Positions 8,076-18,100 of a DNA stretch of 64,000 bases are shown one piece after another (the stretch's first letter is position 1; each line of letters begins with the position of its first letter). The translations under genes were made by a program, and so were the position numbers. The stretch is from Acidobacteriota bacterium. GTDB taxonomy: Bacteria; Acidobacteriota; Terriglobia; Bryobacterales; Bryobacteraceae. The notes beneath the pieces are model-generated. The model worked only from the letters and a program-made list of their open reading frames with translations, had not been told where the DNA came from and made no database searches. The stretch is from NCBI GenBank assembly GCA_018268715.1, contig JAFDVZ010000023.1, positions 64,345-128,344 of the forward strand, written 5' to 3'.

Positions 8076-9053
8076 TTAGCTAACTCGTCCGCGGAGACCC
8101 GAGAACTGTGCGATCAACGCGAATTCAGTGGCCACAGCGGCCGTTTTTTCTCCACGTTGTTCAATCCATTTCTCCTCGATGCGCCCCAGGGGCGCCGCCA
8201 GCCGCAGATACTCCACCTGGAGCGGATCGACGCCCATGATGCGGCAGCAGGTGGCGTCGACGGCGCGCACGTCGCGCCCCATCACCAGCACGCCTGCCTG
8301 TTTGGGAGTCCCCTGAATCGGCCCGTTGCCTTCCATGCCGACGATGCCGTCCACCAGCGCGAACGTGTTGCGGAACACTCGATTCAGTTCAAGGATCGAG
8401 CGGGTGATTCCGATGATGTGCAGGCGGTTCTTGGGCCAGCCGTACATGGCGCCCGGCACAAGGCCGAACAGGTTCTTCATCGACAGCGTGACGCCGGCCC
8501 AATGGTGGGTCTTCATCTTGGGCATGGAAACCATCAGGTCCGCCCGAAGCGCTGTGTTCGGAAAGAAGAACTCGCCATCGTCGGCAAACTGCGGCACGCT
8601 CGAAACATCGTCCCGGTTCAGGTCCGTGAACAGGGCGTCGAAGCGCGGCACGAACTGCAGATATTCGGCCTCGCGCGCCAGATCGAACGTGTCGCGACGA
8701 TGCCCGGGCCCTTCGCCGATCGTCACCGAAGCAGCCCCTGCCGTCGAAAACGCCTCCAGCGCCGCGGCGACCACGCGCGCGTCCGTATTGATGGCGGTGG
8801 CGTGGTCAAACTCCACCAGGTTGGGCTTCAATAGGACCCTCTTACCCCGCACATCCAGTCCACAAGCCCGGATTCCATCCAGTATCGGGCGAACCAAATC
8901 AACCGAGTACGACGAAGCCTTTAGAATGGCTACGGTTGATTTCGCCCCCCCCTCCATCTCCGCCGGAGGCGGCTTTCGGTGATTCATGCTCGCGTACCCC
9001 GCCGTCGCCGCCGCCACCGCCGCCGGCGCCAACACCCTCCGCGTCAGTTTCAC
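8076..9053 (-). CDS. DUF362 domain protein with exported N-terminus
   Basis: About 325 residues if translation begins at the GTG whose last bases overlap the upstream TGA in a GTGA junction; longer upstream frames are antisense shadow. The N-terminus KLTRRVLAPAAVAAATAGYA looks like a Tat-type or membrane signal. The body matches DUF362: VAILKASSYS, RVLLKPNLVEFD, TIGEGPGH, and SMPKMKTHHWAGVTLSMKNLFGLVPG. DUF362 proteins are poorly characterised; some carry ferredoxin-like clusters, but I see no CxxCxxC set here. Translational coupling to the QW-repeat protein and HpnB-like glycosyltransferase suggests a shared lipid-related job, which is inference. Confidence 0.8.
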   Translation of the reverse strand: MKLTRRVLAPAAVAAATAGYASMNHRKPPPAEMEGGAKSTVAILKASSYSVDLVRPILDGIRACGLDVRGKRVLLKPNLVEFDHATAINTDARVVAAALEAFSTAGAASVTIGEGPGHRRDTFDLAREAEYLQFVPRFDALFTDLNRDDVSSVPQFADDGEFFFPNTALRADLMVSMPKMKTHHWAGVTLSMKNLFGLVPGAMYGWPKNRLHIIGITRSILELNRVFRNTFALVDGIVGMEGNGPIQGTPKQAGVLVMGRDVRAVDATCCRIMGVDPLQVEYLRLAAPLGRIEEKWIEQRGEKTAAVATEFALIAQFSGLRGRVS

Positions 9054-9871
9054 GACCGCAACACCCCTGGATCCACCGACGCCAGCGCCGTCAACAGCAC
9101 ATCCGACCCGAAATCCTGCTGGACTTCGCCGCCGCCCGTCGCCAGACGCAACCAGGCGCGTGCGAGCGGTGACGCCTGCGCCTCCGGAATTCGCCGGGCA
9201 TACTCCACCGCATCGGCCGGCGCGCGATCCTGCAGCCCAACCAGCGCCAATCCCGTGGTCTCGGCGTACGACGGCAGATCGTGGCCCAACGCCCGCGGAC
9301 TTCCATAATTCCACCCGCCATCCTGGCAACGGAGGCTGAGAAGCATCCGTTCGCCCGCATCGATGCGAGCCGCCAGCAGCGCGTCCGGCCTCCGCTGGCC
9401 GACCTTCTTGAGCGCCACCAGCGCATGCACGGTCGGCTCCAGCCAGGCCGACGTCCGCCGCCGCCAGGGCCAGCCAGCGTATTTCACCTCACGTTCCACC
9501 GCGCTCGATCCCATCGCGCGCAGAATCCGATTCAATAATGTGCTTTCCGCCCCGCGAGTCTCGATCAACCAGCGGACGCCGTTCTCAACCTCCGGCCCGT
9601 CGCGCCCCAAAACGGACGCCAGGGTTAACGCGAGCGCCGTCCCCCAAGTCGAATCGCAGGGAGCCGCCATCGGCCGCCACCCGCCATCCGGGTTCCGCCA
9701 CGCGCGCACCAACTCCCAAGTTCGCCCTGCGGCGGCGCGATCGTCCGCCAGCGCCAGTCCCGCCCAGACGGTCGGCTCCAGCCACGATTGCTTACCCGGA
9801 AAATAGCCCCAGCCGCCATCAGGATTCCGCCACGAACGCAGAAGCGCGAGCCGCTGGGCGAGGTTCGCCAT
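9050..9871 (-). CDS. Short squalene-cyclase/prenyltransferase-type (QW repeat) protein
   Basis: A 273-residue protein starting at the ATG giving MANLAQRLALLRSW. It has several QW-like repeats of the terpene-cyclase alpha-alpha barrel: NPDGGWGYFPGKQSWLEPT, NPDGGWRPM, TSAWLEPTVHALVAL and CQDGGWNYG. Squalene-hopene cyclases are about 650 residues with two barrel domains and a DxDD acid; this protein is less than half that size and shows no DxDD, so it is not a complete cyclase. It may be a single-domain relative or a protein-binding alpha-barrel. It sits between an HpnB-like glycosyltransferase and DUF362, overlapping the latter by 4 bases. Confidence 0.75.
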   Translation of the reverse strand: MANLAQRLALLRSWRNPDGGWGYFPGKQSWLEPTVWAGLALADDRAAAGRTWELVRAWRNPDGGWRPMAAPCDSTWGTALALTLASVLGRDGPEVENGVRWLIETRGAESTLLNRILRAMGSSAVEREVKYAGWPWRRRTSAWLEPTVHALVALKKVGQRRPDALLAARIDAGERMLLSLRCQDGGWNYGSPRALGHDLPSYAETTGLALVGLQDRAPADAVEYARRIPEAQASPLARAWLRLATGGGEVQQDFGSDVLLTALASVDPGVLRS

Positions 9872-9903
9872 ACCTCGTTGATCGGCGCGAACGGGCGGGG
9901 ACT

Positions 9904-11010
9904 TTATGGCCGGACGGAGTCCTGCAGTCGGCCTTTCCAGGCGCCGCCCCTGCCGGACCAGTAGCGGACGGCGGAAAGCACGGTGGCCCACGTGTAGAAC
10001 GCCGCCACCAGCGGCAAAAATGGCGCCCACAGCGGCGATTGCCGGTACAGCCGCAGCATCGGCAGATACGACAGCGCCATCAGCAGCCAGGCGGCGGCCC
10101 CCAAGCGCGACCCGAGCAGCGCGGTAACGGGCGGGCCCAGGTAGATCAGCGACATGCCGAGCACCGTTCCCACCAGCAGCGCCGTCGAATGACCCAGTTG
10201 CGTGAACGCGGTCCGCGCGATCATATCGGCAACCTCGCCGAACCCGCTATAGGACCGCAGGCTCCGCGTCCGCGACGTCAGGCCGAGCCACAGGCGCCCG
10301 CCGGAACGCTTCACTTCGGCCGCCAGCGCACAGTCGTCGATGATGCGGTCGCGAATACGGCTGACGCCCCCGATCCGATCGAGCGCCGAAACCCGCGCCA
10401 GCATGCAGCCGCCCGCCGCCCCCGCCGTCGCGCCCCGCCCGGCGATCCAACGAGGCGGGTACAGTTTCAGAAAGAAGTACACGAACGCCGGAATCAGCGC
10501 CCGTTCGGCGAAGGTCCGGTTCTCGAGCCGGACCATCAGGGACGCCAGGTCCAGCCCATCGCGCTCGGCCCGCGCCACCAGCGCCGCGACACTGCCGGCG
10601 TCATGCTCGATGTCGGCGTCGGTCAGCAGCACGTAATCGGGCCGGGTGGCGAGCGCGGCCGCGAGTCCCTGCGACACGGCCCACATCTTACCTGTCCAAC
10701 CGGCGGGCAGCGGCTGGGCGCGAATCACCTCGGCCCCCGCCGCCGCGGCCAGCAAGCCGGTCCCATCGGAACTGTGGTCGTCGACCACGAACACCCTCAC
10801 TGGACCCACGCCTCGTTGACTCACCAGGGACCCCACCGCCCGCCCGATGGACGGAGCCTCGTCCCGCGCCGGAATCACCGCCGCCACACGCCGCGCCGGG
10901 GCCGGCGACCGCGCCTCGGACTCATCCCGCACCAGCCAGAACCATCCCCGCGCGGCCACAAGATACACCCAGGCCACCAAAGACAAGCCGCCGATCCCGA
11001 TGAGGAGCAA
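9904..11010 (-). CDS. hpnB: HpnB-like (hopanoid-associated) family 2 glycosyltransferase
   Basis: About 368 residues; the start is uncertain (TTG at 11010 is the best candidate before the first membrane helix, and no ATG is suitably placed). An N-terminal helix (TIGVLLLIGIGGLSLVAWVYL) is followed by a GT2 catalytic domain: VAAVIPARDEAPSIGRAVGSL, VFVVDDHSSDGT, the DxD-type LLTDADIEH, GGCMLARVSALDRIGGVS and RDRIIDDCALAAEVK. The last two closely match HpnB, the glycosyltransferase found with hopanoid genes. Several C-terminal membrane helices follow. HpnB's own reaction is not firmly established. It starts only 25 bases from the divergent oxidoreductase gene, so promoters must lie inside coding sequence. 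Confidence 0.75.
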   Translation of the reverse strand: MLLIGIGGLSLVAWVYLVAARGWFWLVRDESEARSPAPARRVAAVIPARDEAPSIGRAVGSLVSQRGVGPVRVFVVDDHSSDGTGLLAAAAGAEVIRAQPLPAGWTGKMWAVSQGLAAALATRPDYVLLTDADIEHDAGSVAALVARAERDGLDLASLMVRLENRTFAERALIPAFVYFFLKLYPPRWIAGRGATAGAAGGCMLARVSALDRIGGVSRIRDRIIDDCALAAEVKRSGGRLWLGLTSRTRSLRSYSGFGEVADMIARTAFTQLGHSTALLVGTVLGMSLIYLGPPVTALLGSRLGAAAWLLMALSYLPMLRLYRQSPLWAPFLPLVAAFYTWATVLSAVRYWSGRGGAWKGRLQDSVRP

Positions 11011-11035
11011 GACTCCGATTGTAGAATACGAGACG

Positions 11036-11968
11036 ATGCTTCGATATTGCCTGCTTGCCGCCGTGCTGCCGCTGGCCGCGGCCGACCTCCGCATCGGTAT
11101 CGTGGGAACCGACACGTCCCACGTCCCGGCTTTCACCAAGATGCTGAACGACGCCTCCGATCCCGCCCACATCCCGGGCGCGCGCGTCGTCGCCGCATGG
11201 AAAGGCGGCAGCGCCGACATCGAATCCAGCCGCACCCGCGTCGACAAGTACGCCGACGAGATCCATACGAAGTGGGGTGTCGAAATCGTCGCCGACATCA
11301 AGACTCTGTGCGGCAAGGTGGACGCCGTGCTGATCGAAAGCGTCGACGGACGCGCGCACCTGGCCGAGGCGCGCCAGGTCTTCGCCGCGGGCAAACCGGC
11401 CTTCATCGACAAACCGCTCGCTGCAACGCTCGAGGACGCCCGCGAGATCGCCCGTCTGGCCGCCGCCGCCGGCGTCCCCTGGTTCAGTTCGTCGAGCCTT
11501 CGATGGAGCGAAATCACCGACTCCACCAAGGGACCCGGAGTGCTGGGCGCCCACACCTGGGGACCCGGCCCGCTGGAGGAGCACCACCACCTGGACCTTT
11601 CCTGGTACGCCATTCACCCCATCGAGATGCTGTTCACGCTGATGGGGACCGGCTGCGAGGAAGTCACCCGCATCGTGGGCTCCGACGCCGACGAAATCGA
11701 TTGCCGCTGGAAGGACGGCCGCATCGGCGGCGTGCGCGCCCTGCGTCCCTATGGCGGCTACGGCGCGGTGGTCTATCGCAAGGATGGAGTGGCCCAAAGC
11801 CCGGCCAAGCCCAAGACCGGCTATGAAACATTAGTGCGCCAGATTGTTCAATTCTTCCAGACCGGCAAACCGCCTGTCCCCAACGAAGAGACCCTGGAGA
11901 TTTTCGCCTTCATGGACGCCGCGCAACGCAGCAAGGAAGCGGGCGGCAAGCCCATGCGGGTGCGTTGA
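11036..11968 (+). CDS. Secreted Gfo/Idh/MocA-like oxidoreductase
   Basis: 310 residues from ATG 11036. The N-terminus MLRYCLLAAVLPLAAA is a signal peptide. A Rossmann-like start (LRIGIVGTDTSHVPAF) replaces the common GxGxxG with GTDTS. The family hallmark EKP appears as the variant DKP in GKPAFIDKPLAA; later SSLRW and HHHLDLSWYAIHPIEM are typical of the C-terminal domain. Gfo/Idh/MocA enzymes oxidise or reduce sugars and cyclitols with NAD(P). The altered nucleotide loop and the secretion signal leave real doubt about redox activity. Its stop overlaps the ATG of the antiporter gene. Confidence 0.8.
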   Translation: MLRYCLLAAVLPLAAADLRIGIVGTDTSHVPAFTKMLNDASDPAHIPGARVVAAWKGGSADIESSRTRVDKYADEIHTKWGVEIVADIKTLCGKVDAVLIESVDGRAHLAEARQVFAAGKPAFIDKPLAATLEDAREIARLAAAAGVPWFSSSSLRWSEITDSTKGPGVLGAHTWGPGPLEEHHHLDLSWYAIHPIEMLFTLMGTGCEEVTRIVGSDADEIDCRWKDGRIGGVRALRPYGGYGAVVYRKDGVAQSPAKPKTGYETLVRQIVQFFQTGKPPVPNEETLEIFAFMDAAQRSKEAGGKPMRVR

Positions 11969-13041
11969 TGCTGAATCTCCTGCTGATCTTCGCACCCGTC
12001 GCCGTGGCGCTCGAATTCCTCCGGCCGGACTGGCACACGGCCATCTTCATCACGGCCGCGCTCGGCATCATACCGCTGGCCGGATGGCTGGGCTCGGCGA
12101 CCGAGCAACTCGCCCACCGCACCGGGGAAGGGGTCGGCGGCCTGCTGAACGCCACTTTCGGCAACGCGGCCGAACTCATCATCGCGCTGGTGGCCTTGCA
12201 GAAGGGCCTCTACCCGGTAGTGAAGGCGTCGCTCACCGGTTCGATCATCGGCAACACGCTGTTGGTGCTGGGGGCCTCCGTGCTCGCGGGCGGGCTGAAG
12301 TTCAAGACGCAGCAGTTCAACGTCACCGCCGCCCGCGCCCAATGCACGCTGTTGACCCTGTCCTCCATCGCCTTCATCATGCCGGCGGCGTTCCACTTTC
12401 TGGCGGGCGCGCGCGGCGGACCCGTCGAAAACGACCTGAGCCTGGAAATCTGCATCGTCCTTCTCGGAGCCTACGCGGCCCACCTTGTCTTTTCGCTGAT
12501 CACTCACAAGCAGTTATTCGCCGGCGAGTCGCGGGAGGCGCCGGCCGAACATATCTGGCCGCTCGGCAAATCCATCGGCGTCCTGGCCGCCGCCACGGCC
12601 GTGCTCGCCTGGCTCAGCGAGATCCTCGTGGGAAGCGTCGAGCCGGCCGCGGCCGAATTCGGCATGTCTCGCGTCTTCATCGGAGTTATCGTCGTCGCCA
12701 TCATCGGCAACGCCGCCGAACACAGCACGGCCATCCTGATGGCGTTGAAGAACCGGATGGAGTTATCGCTCGGCATCGCCATGGGCTCGAGCATACAGAT
12801 CGCGCTCTTCGTCGCTCCCGTGCTGGTCATCGCCAGTCACTTCATCGGACCGCGTCCGATGGACCTGGTGCTGTCGCCCGCCGAAGTCATCTCCATCTTC
12901 GCGGCCGTGCTGATCATGGGCCAGATTGCCGGCGACGGCGAATCCAACTGGCTGGAAGGCGTCCAGTTACTGGCCGTCTATCTCATCCTCGCCGTGGTGT
13001 TTTTCTTCCTTCCCGAAACCGTCGGAGTAACTCACTCATGA
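11968..13041 (+). CDS. Calcium/cation:proton antiporter (CaCA family, Cax type)
   Basis: A 357-residue membrane protein of about 11 hydrophobic segments. The two inverted alpha repeats of the CaCA family are visible: GGLLNATFGNAAELIIALVAL near residues 50-70 and IGNAAEHSTAILMALKNR in the second half, each with the ion-binding glutamate in GNAAE. It exports calcium or another divalent cation against a proton gradient. Start: ATG 11968, overlapping the upstream TGA by one base; an in-frame TTG just before is less likely. Its last codons form an ATGA overlap with the next gene. Confidence 0.92.
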   Translation: MLNLLLIFAPVAVALEFLRPDWHTAIFITAALGIIPLAGWLGSATEQLAHRTGEGVGGLLNATFGNAAELIIALVALQKGLYPVVKASLTGSIIGNTLLVLGASVLAGGLKFKTQQFNVTAARAQCTLLTLSSIAFIMPAAFHFLAGARGGPVENDLSLEICIVLLGAYAAHLVFSLITHKQLFAGESREAPAEHIWPLGKSIGVLAAATAVLAWLSEILVGSVEPAAAEFGMSRVFIGVIVVAIIGNAAEHSTAILMALKNRMELSLGIAMGSSIQIALFVAPVLVIASHFIGPRPMDLVLSPAEVISIFAAVLIMGQIAGDGESNWLEGVQLLAVYLILAVVFFFLPETVGVTHS

Positions 13042-13826
13042 CCGATCTTCTATCTCTCGCCGGGGCCGCCCGCCGCTATGACCTCGCGCAACCCCTCTAC
13101 GCCGGCGTCCCGCACTTCCCGACTCATCCGCCCTTCGCCATGTCGGTCACCAAGCTCCATGGGGAGTTAGCCTGGCCGGGAGGCGCCAGTTCCGCCTCCG
13201 AGTTGATCTCCATGGGAGGCCACACCGGCACCCACATCGACGCGCTGAACCACTTTTCCTGCGCCGGAAGAATTTTCGGCGGCGCGGAGATCCGTCAATC
13301 CTACTCGGGCGGCGTCGAGCCCTGCTCGGTAGACACCGTGGAGCCCATCGCCCGCCGAGGCCTGCTCGCCGACGTCGCCGGCTACGAGGGCGTCGACGCC
13401 CTGCCCGCCGACTTCGTCGTAACGCCCGAACATCTCGACGCGCTCGTCCCGCACGTCGAAGCCGGAGACGTGGTGCTGATCCGCACCGGCTGGGCCCGCT
13501 ACTGGAACGACCCGGTCCAGTTCGTCACCGCCGGCCGCCGCACCGCGCCCACCGGCCCTGGCCCCGAACTCGCGGCCGCCCAGTGGCTTTCCGCGCGCAA
13601 GACGTTCGCCGCCGGATCCGACACGCTAGCCTTCGAACGCGTCCCCTCCCCCGGCATGGCGGTTCACGTCCATCTGCTGGTGGAAAGCGGCATCCACATC
13701 ATCGAGAACCTGAATCTCGAGGAACTGGCGCGCGACGGCGTCCTTGAGTTCCTGTTCGTGGCCACGCCGCTCAAGATCCGCGGAGCCACCGGATCGCCGA
13801 TCCGACCCTTCGCCTTAGTAACCTAG
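13038..13826 (+). CDS. Cyclase-family hydrolase (kynurenine formamidase-like)
   Basis: 262 residues. The metal-binding motif of the cyclase/KynB superfamily is clear: GGHTGTHIDALNHF (HxGTHxDxxxH). Upstream is YDLAQPLYAGVPHFPTHPP and downstream VVLIRTGWARYW and the C-terminal VLEFLFVATPLKIRGATGSPIRP. Members hydrolyse amides or lactones such as N-formylkynurenine, isatin or other cyclic substrates; the substrate here cannot be read from sequence. It sits inside a tightly coupled four-gene set (oxidoreductase, antiporter, this gene, MFS exporter). Confidence 0.88.
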   Translation: MTDLLSLAGAARRYDLAQPLYAGVPHFPTHPPFAMSVTKLHGELAWPGGASSASELISMGGHTGTHIDALNHFSCAGRIFGGAEIRQSYSGGVEPCSVDTVEPIARRGLLADVAGYEGVDALPADFVVTPEHLDALVPHVEAGDVVLIRTGWARYWNDPVQFVTAGRRTAPTGPGPELAAAQWLSARKTFAAGSDTLAFERVPSPGMAVHVHLLVESGIHIIENLNLEELARDGVLEFLFVATPLKIRGATGSPIRPFALVT

Positions 13827-13829
13827 AGA

Positions 13830-15128
13830 TTGAAGCCGAATTTCTGGACCGTACTTCGCGACAACCCCAACTACCGTTACACGTGGATGGGGCAGGTGGT
13901 GAGCGAGATCGGCGACCACTTCAACAGCATCGCGGTTCTCAGCCTGGCGGTGCACCTGACCAATTCCGGCGTGGCCGCGGGTGGCGTCATGATCGCGCGC
14001 ACCGTCTTCGCCCTCATCGCAGGGCCCATCGCGGGAGTGACGCTCGATCGTTTCGACCGCAAGAAGATCATGCTGGCCAGCGATCTGTTCCGCGCCGTCG
14101 TCGCGCTTGGCTTCGTGCTCATCCTCACGCACCGCCAGCGCTGGCTGCTCTACGTATTGAGCGGGTTGCTGATGTTCGCCTCGCCCTTCTTCACCAGCGG
14201 GCGCTCGGCCATCCTCCCGCGCATCACCACGAAGGAGCAACTCCACACCGCCAATGCGCTAACTCAAACCACCGCCTGGATGACTCTGTCTTTCGGAACC
14301 CTGTTCGGCGGAGTCAGCACCATGCAGTTCGGCTACGAGTGGGCCTTCGTGGTCAACTCGTTGTCGTTCGTATTCAGCGCATGGGCCATCTGGAGCCTCC
14401 GTTCGCCGGAGGGCCACTTCCGCCCGGACCGCGCGTCGCCGGTCGCCGCCAAGCAAGCTCCGGCCTTCTGGGCGGAATTCTTCGACAGCCTGCGCTACAT
14501 GCGCTCGACGCCGCTTATCTTCGCCATCGCGCTTGGTTACGTCGGATGGGCCACCGGCGGCGGCGCGGCTCAGGTGCTGTTCACACTATTCGGGGAACTC
14601 GTTTTCCGCCGCGGCCCGGCGGGCATCGGCATCATCTGGTCGGCGGCGGGCTTCGGGCTCGTGGCGGGAGGCTTCCTCGCCCATTGGCTCGGTAAGCGAG
14701 TCAGCTTCGCGGGCTACCGTCACACCATCTCCATCGCATTCTTTGTCCACGGCGTGAGTTACATTCTGTACGCGGTGATGCCCACCATCGCGCTGGCGTC
14801 ATTGTTCGTCGGACTCTCCCGGGTCGGCATGGGAGTCCTCAACGTGTTGAACCGGACCATGCTGCTGACTCACGTCCCCGACCACTACCGCGGGCGGGTC
14901 TTCTCCACCGTCGAGATGATGATGAACGCGACCATGATGATGTCGTTAGCGGCCGCCAGCGTCGCCGCCGGCTGGGTTCCCATTCGCACGATCGGCGTCG
15001 TGGCCGGCTGCCTGAGCGCCTCCGCTGCTCTCTTCTGGGCCGTTGCGGACTTCACCGGGAGGCTCCCCGAACCCGCCGCCGAACCGGAATCCGATGAGGC
15101 CTTCGAATCCCGCGTCACGCGGGCGTAA
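13830..15128 (+). CDS. MFS exporter (DHA3-like)
   Basis: 432 residues with about 12 hydrophobic segments. Opening residues PNYRYTWMGQVVSEIGDHF and the loop TLDRFDRKKIMLASDLFRA are typical of the DHA3 drug/siderophore exporter group (EntS-like). The TTG start lies 3 bases after the previous stop, so it is part of the same message; the ribosome site is weak. Substrate unknown. Its 3' end overlaps the convergent GT-GT-thioesterase gene by 14 bases. Confidence 0.85.
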   Translation: MKPNFWTVLRDNPNYRYTWMGQVVSEIGDHFNSIAVLSLAVHLTNSGVAAGGVMIARTVFALIAGPIAGVTLDRFDRKKIMLASDLFRAVVALGFVLILTHRQRWLLYVLSGLLMFASPFFTSGRSAILPRITTKEQLHTANALTQTTAWMTLSFGTLFGGVSTMQFGYEWAFVVNSLSFVFSAWAIWSLRSPEGHFRPDRASPVAAKQAPAFWAEFFDSLRYMRSTPLIFAIALGYVGWATGGGAAQVLFTLFGELVFRRGPAGIGIIWSAAGFGLVAGGFLAHWLGKRVSFAGYRHTISIAFFVHGVSYILYAVMPTIALASLFVGLSRVGMGVLNVLNRTMLLTHVPDHYRGRVFSTVEMMMNATMMMSLAAASVAAGWVPIRTIGVVAGCLSASAALFWAVADFTGRLPEPAAEPESDEAFESRVTRA

Positions 15129-18100
15129 CGTCCTCGCGCAGCGCCGCCAGAAACGCCTCGCGCTGCTGGTGGAGATAGAAATGGCCGCCCTCGAATTCGC
15201 GGACTGAGAATCCAGAGGCGGACTGCTCACCCCAACCCTCGACGTGCTCCCTCCGGACGTTGGGATCGGACTTCCCGATGTAGGCGACAATCGGGACCTG
15301 CAACGGCGCGCCGGGGCAATAGACGTAACGCCGGTAGAGCCGGGCGTCGGCCTTCAAGGCGGGTAACAGAATCCGCAGGGCGTCGGGCCGCTCGAGTAAC
15401 TCAGCCGGCACGCCCTCCAATCGGCGTAACTCAGCCAGAAACTCCTCATCGGTCGGATCCGGCGGCGGCGTATAATTCAACCGGAACCGCGGCGCGCGGG
15501 CGGCGGAGACAATCACCCGCTCCGGCCCAGTCAGCCCCAGCCGCCGCAACCGCCGGGCTAACTCAAAGGCGACGGCCGCTCCCATGCTATGTCCGAAGAA
15601 GGCGAAGGGACGGTCGAGATACGGCCGTATCGCGCCGGCAAGTTCCGTCACCAGGGCGTCCATGTCCTCGAAGGCGGGCTCGCGGAGCCTCTGTTCGCGG
15701 CCCGGCAGGCATACCGGAGTCAATCCAGGCAGCCGCCAACTGCGATACATCAGCGTCCCGCCGCCCGCATGGGGAAAGCAGAACACTCGCCGCTCGACAT
15801 CCTCCAACGCGGGAAACCACGGCGACGCCGCCTTGCGCCGCAACCGCAGCGCGAGCAACTTCCGCTGATCGGCGCTCAACGAAGAGACGGCCCTGGGGGC
15901 GCGTGGCGTGAGCCCTCCTTCAATCGCGCGGAGCAACCGTTCAAACGCCCCGACATCCAACTCCCGCACATACTTCAGCGCCGCCTCGCGAGATCGCCGG
16001 GAGATCTCGTCCCAATGCGCCCGGTCCGTCACCAGGCGTCGCAACGCCGCCACCCAGGGGCCGATATCCTGCAATGGACGCTCCGCCACCGGCGCCATGT
16101 TTTCGTCCACCTCGGCGCGATACGAGCGAATCTGCTTCACCGGCAGTAAGTAAGGAACGCCCAACTTGGCCTCGGGAATCCCGCCGACATCGCTCGCCAT
16201 CACAGGCACGCCGTGCAACATCGCCTCGACGACGATGCGCGACCGCGCCTCCGCCCAGATCGATGGAACCAGCAGCACGCGAGTCCGCCGGAACAACTCC
16301 GCCATGTCCTCAACCGGCTCGAGCAACGTGACGTTCGCGCGCGCCCGCAACTCCGCCAAGTCCGCCGTCGTCGTTCCCCAGGTCGGGACCGCGGCGAAGG
16401 CTAACTCCGGCAACGCGTCCGAGAGCCCCAGGAAGATATCGATCCCCTTCACGGCGCAAGGATTCGCAAACGCGACATAGGAGTTATCGAACCGCGCGAC
16501 AAGCTCCGGCTCGCGCGTCTCCATCAATGAGATGGGCACGTGGACCGCGGGAATCCCGCCAAACTCCCGCACATACCGCGCGACATACTCGCTCACGCCG
16601 ACCACCACATCGGCCCGCCGCAGCGCCTCCGCCCGAGCCGCGTTCGGAGTCGAGGCATCCGGCCCGAAGGGCGCGGCGATGGTGGCCCGCACCAGATGCG
16701 CCACCCTGGCCCGCTTCGCCTCGAGCGCCGCCCCAAACAGCAACTGCGCCGGATCGTCGGTTGAAGTGATCACGACATCCGGATCGAACTCTCGAATCTG
16801 CTCCGAAAAGTACGCCCGCATGCGCGGATTGGCTGCCAGCGTCCGAACGTCCACGCCATTTCGGCGGAACCGCACCACGCCATCGACCACCGACGGCTCC
16901 GCCTCAGCCACCTGCTCCACGTACCGCGCCTGCTCATCCTCCCCGAAGCGTTCGATCCGCGTCACCACCCGCACATCGTGCCCGCGGGCCGCCAACGCCT
17001 CCATCAGCAAACGGTTCGACTTATCGCCGCCGCCGAAAGAAGGATAGTAGAGCGAGTTATGCGCAAGTAGAATTCGCATGCGCCCTAATGCTAACTCGAT
17101 GTCGGCCGCTTTTAATCCAGACACAAACGCCGCGGCGCGCTCCCGAGACCGCCGCGACTCCTCGCCATAGGCCGACTCGTCGGTGAACAGCGTCCGTAGC
17201 GCCGCCACCCACGGCTCGATATCCTGTTCCGGCTCCACCGGCCGAGGCATCCGCGTCTCGTCGAACTCGGCCAGATAGCGCGTCACCGGCCGCACCGGGA
17301 TCACGTAACCCGTGCCCTGCTTGGCTTCGCGAAGCCCGCCCGAATCGCTCGCTATCACCGGCAGGCCGCGCAGCATTGCCTCCATGGCGATCAGCCCGAA
17401 CCCCTCATACCAGATGGACGGCATCACCAATACGCTGGCGCGTTCCAACACGTCGTCGATCCGCGCGACGCTCTCCAGAACCCGAACATTCGGCCGCAAG
17501 GCCAGCAGTTGGCGATCTTCGGACGTGGTTCCCCACCCCGCCAGCGCCTCGAAGGTGCGTTCCGGAAAGCGCGCCGCCAACTCGACAAAGATCCCGACGC
17601 CCTTCACCCGGCAGGGATTGATCATCAGAACGGATCCGCCGGAGAACCGTCCAAACTCAGGCCAGGGAGCCTCTCCATAAATCGGCGGATGAATCACCAG
17701 TGGACGCACTCCGGCATGCCGTTCGATGTAATCCGCCATGTGGCGCCCGATCGCCACCACCGCCCGAGCCCGTCGGACCACCGCCGCCGCCTTCTCATCG
17801 GGATTCCAACTTTCCGGCCCGAATGGCATAAATTGCGGCGTATGAGCCAGGTAAATGATGCCCCCGGCGGCCCCCGCATCGGCCTCGCGCAGCAGCACGT
17901 GGCTCAGGTCCTCCGAGCTCACGAGCACGCGGTCCGGCGTCAGCGCGCGGATGCGATCGCCCAACACGCCAACCCGCCGCGTCAACTCGGCGATGGAATG
18001 GATGGTGATCCCGTCCACCTCCAGGGTCGCATCCGCGTCGCCCGTGCACACGACGTGGCAGGAATGCCCGGAAGCCGCCAAGTGACGCAGCCAGGCCAGG

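Noticed and set aside
9538-11826. 762-codon open frame on the plus strand
   Set aside because: It is antisense to the HpnB-like gene and overlaps the oxidoreductase in another frame; composition is Arg/Pro/Gly-rich without any domain.
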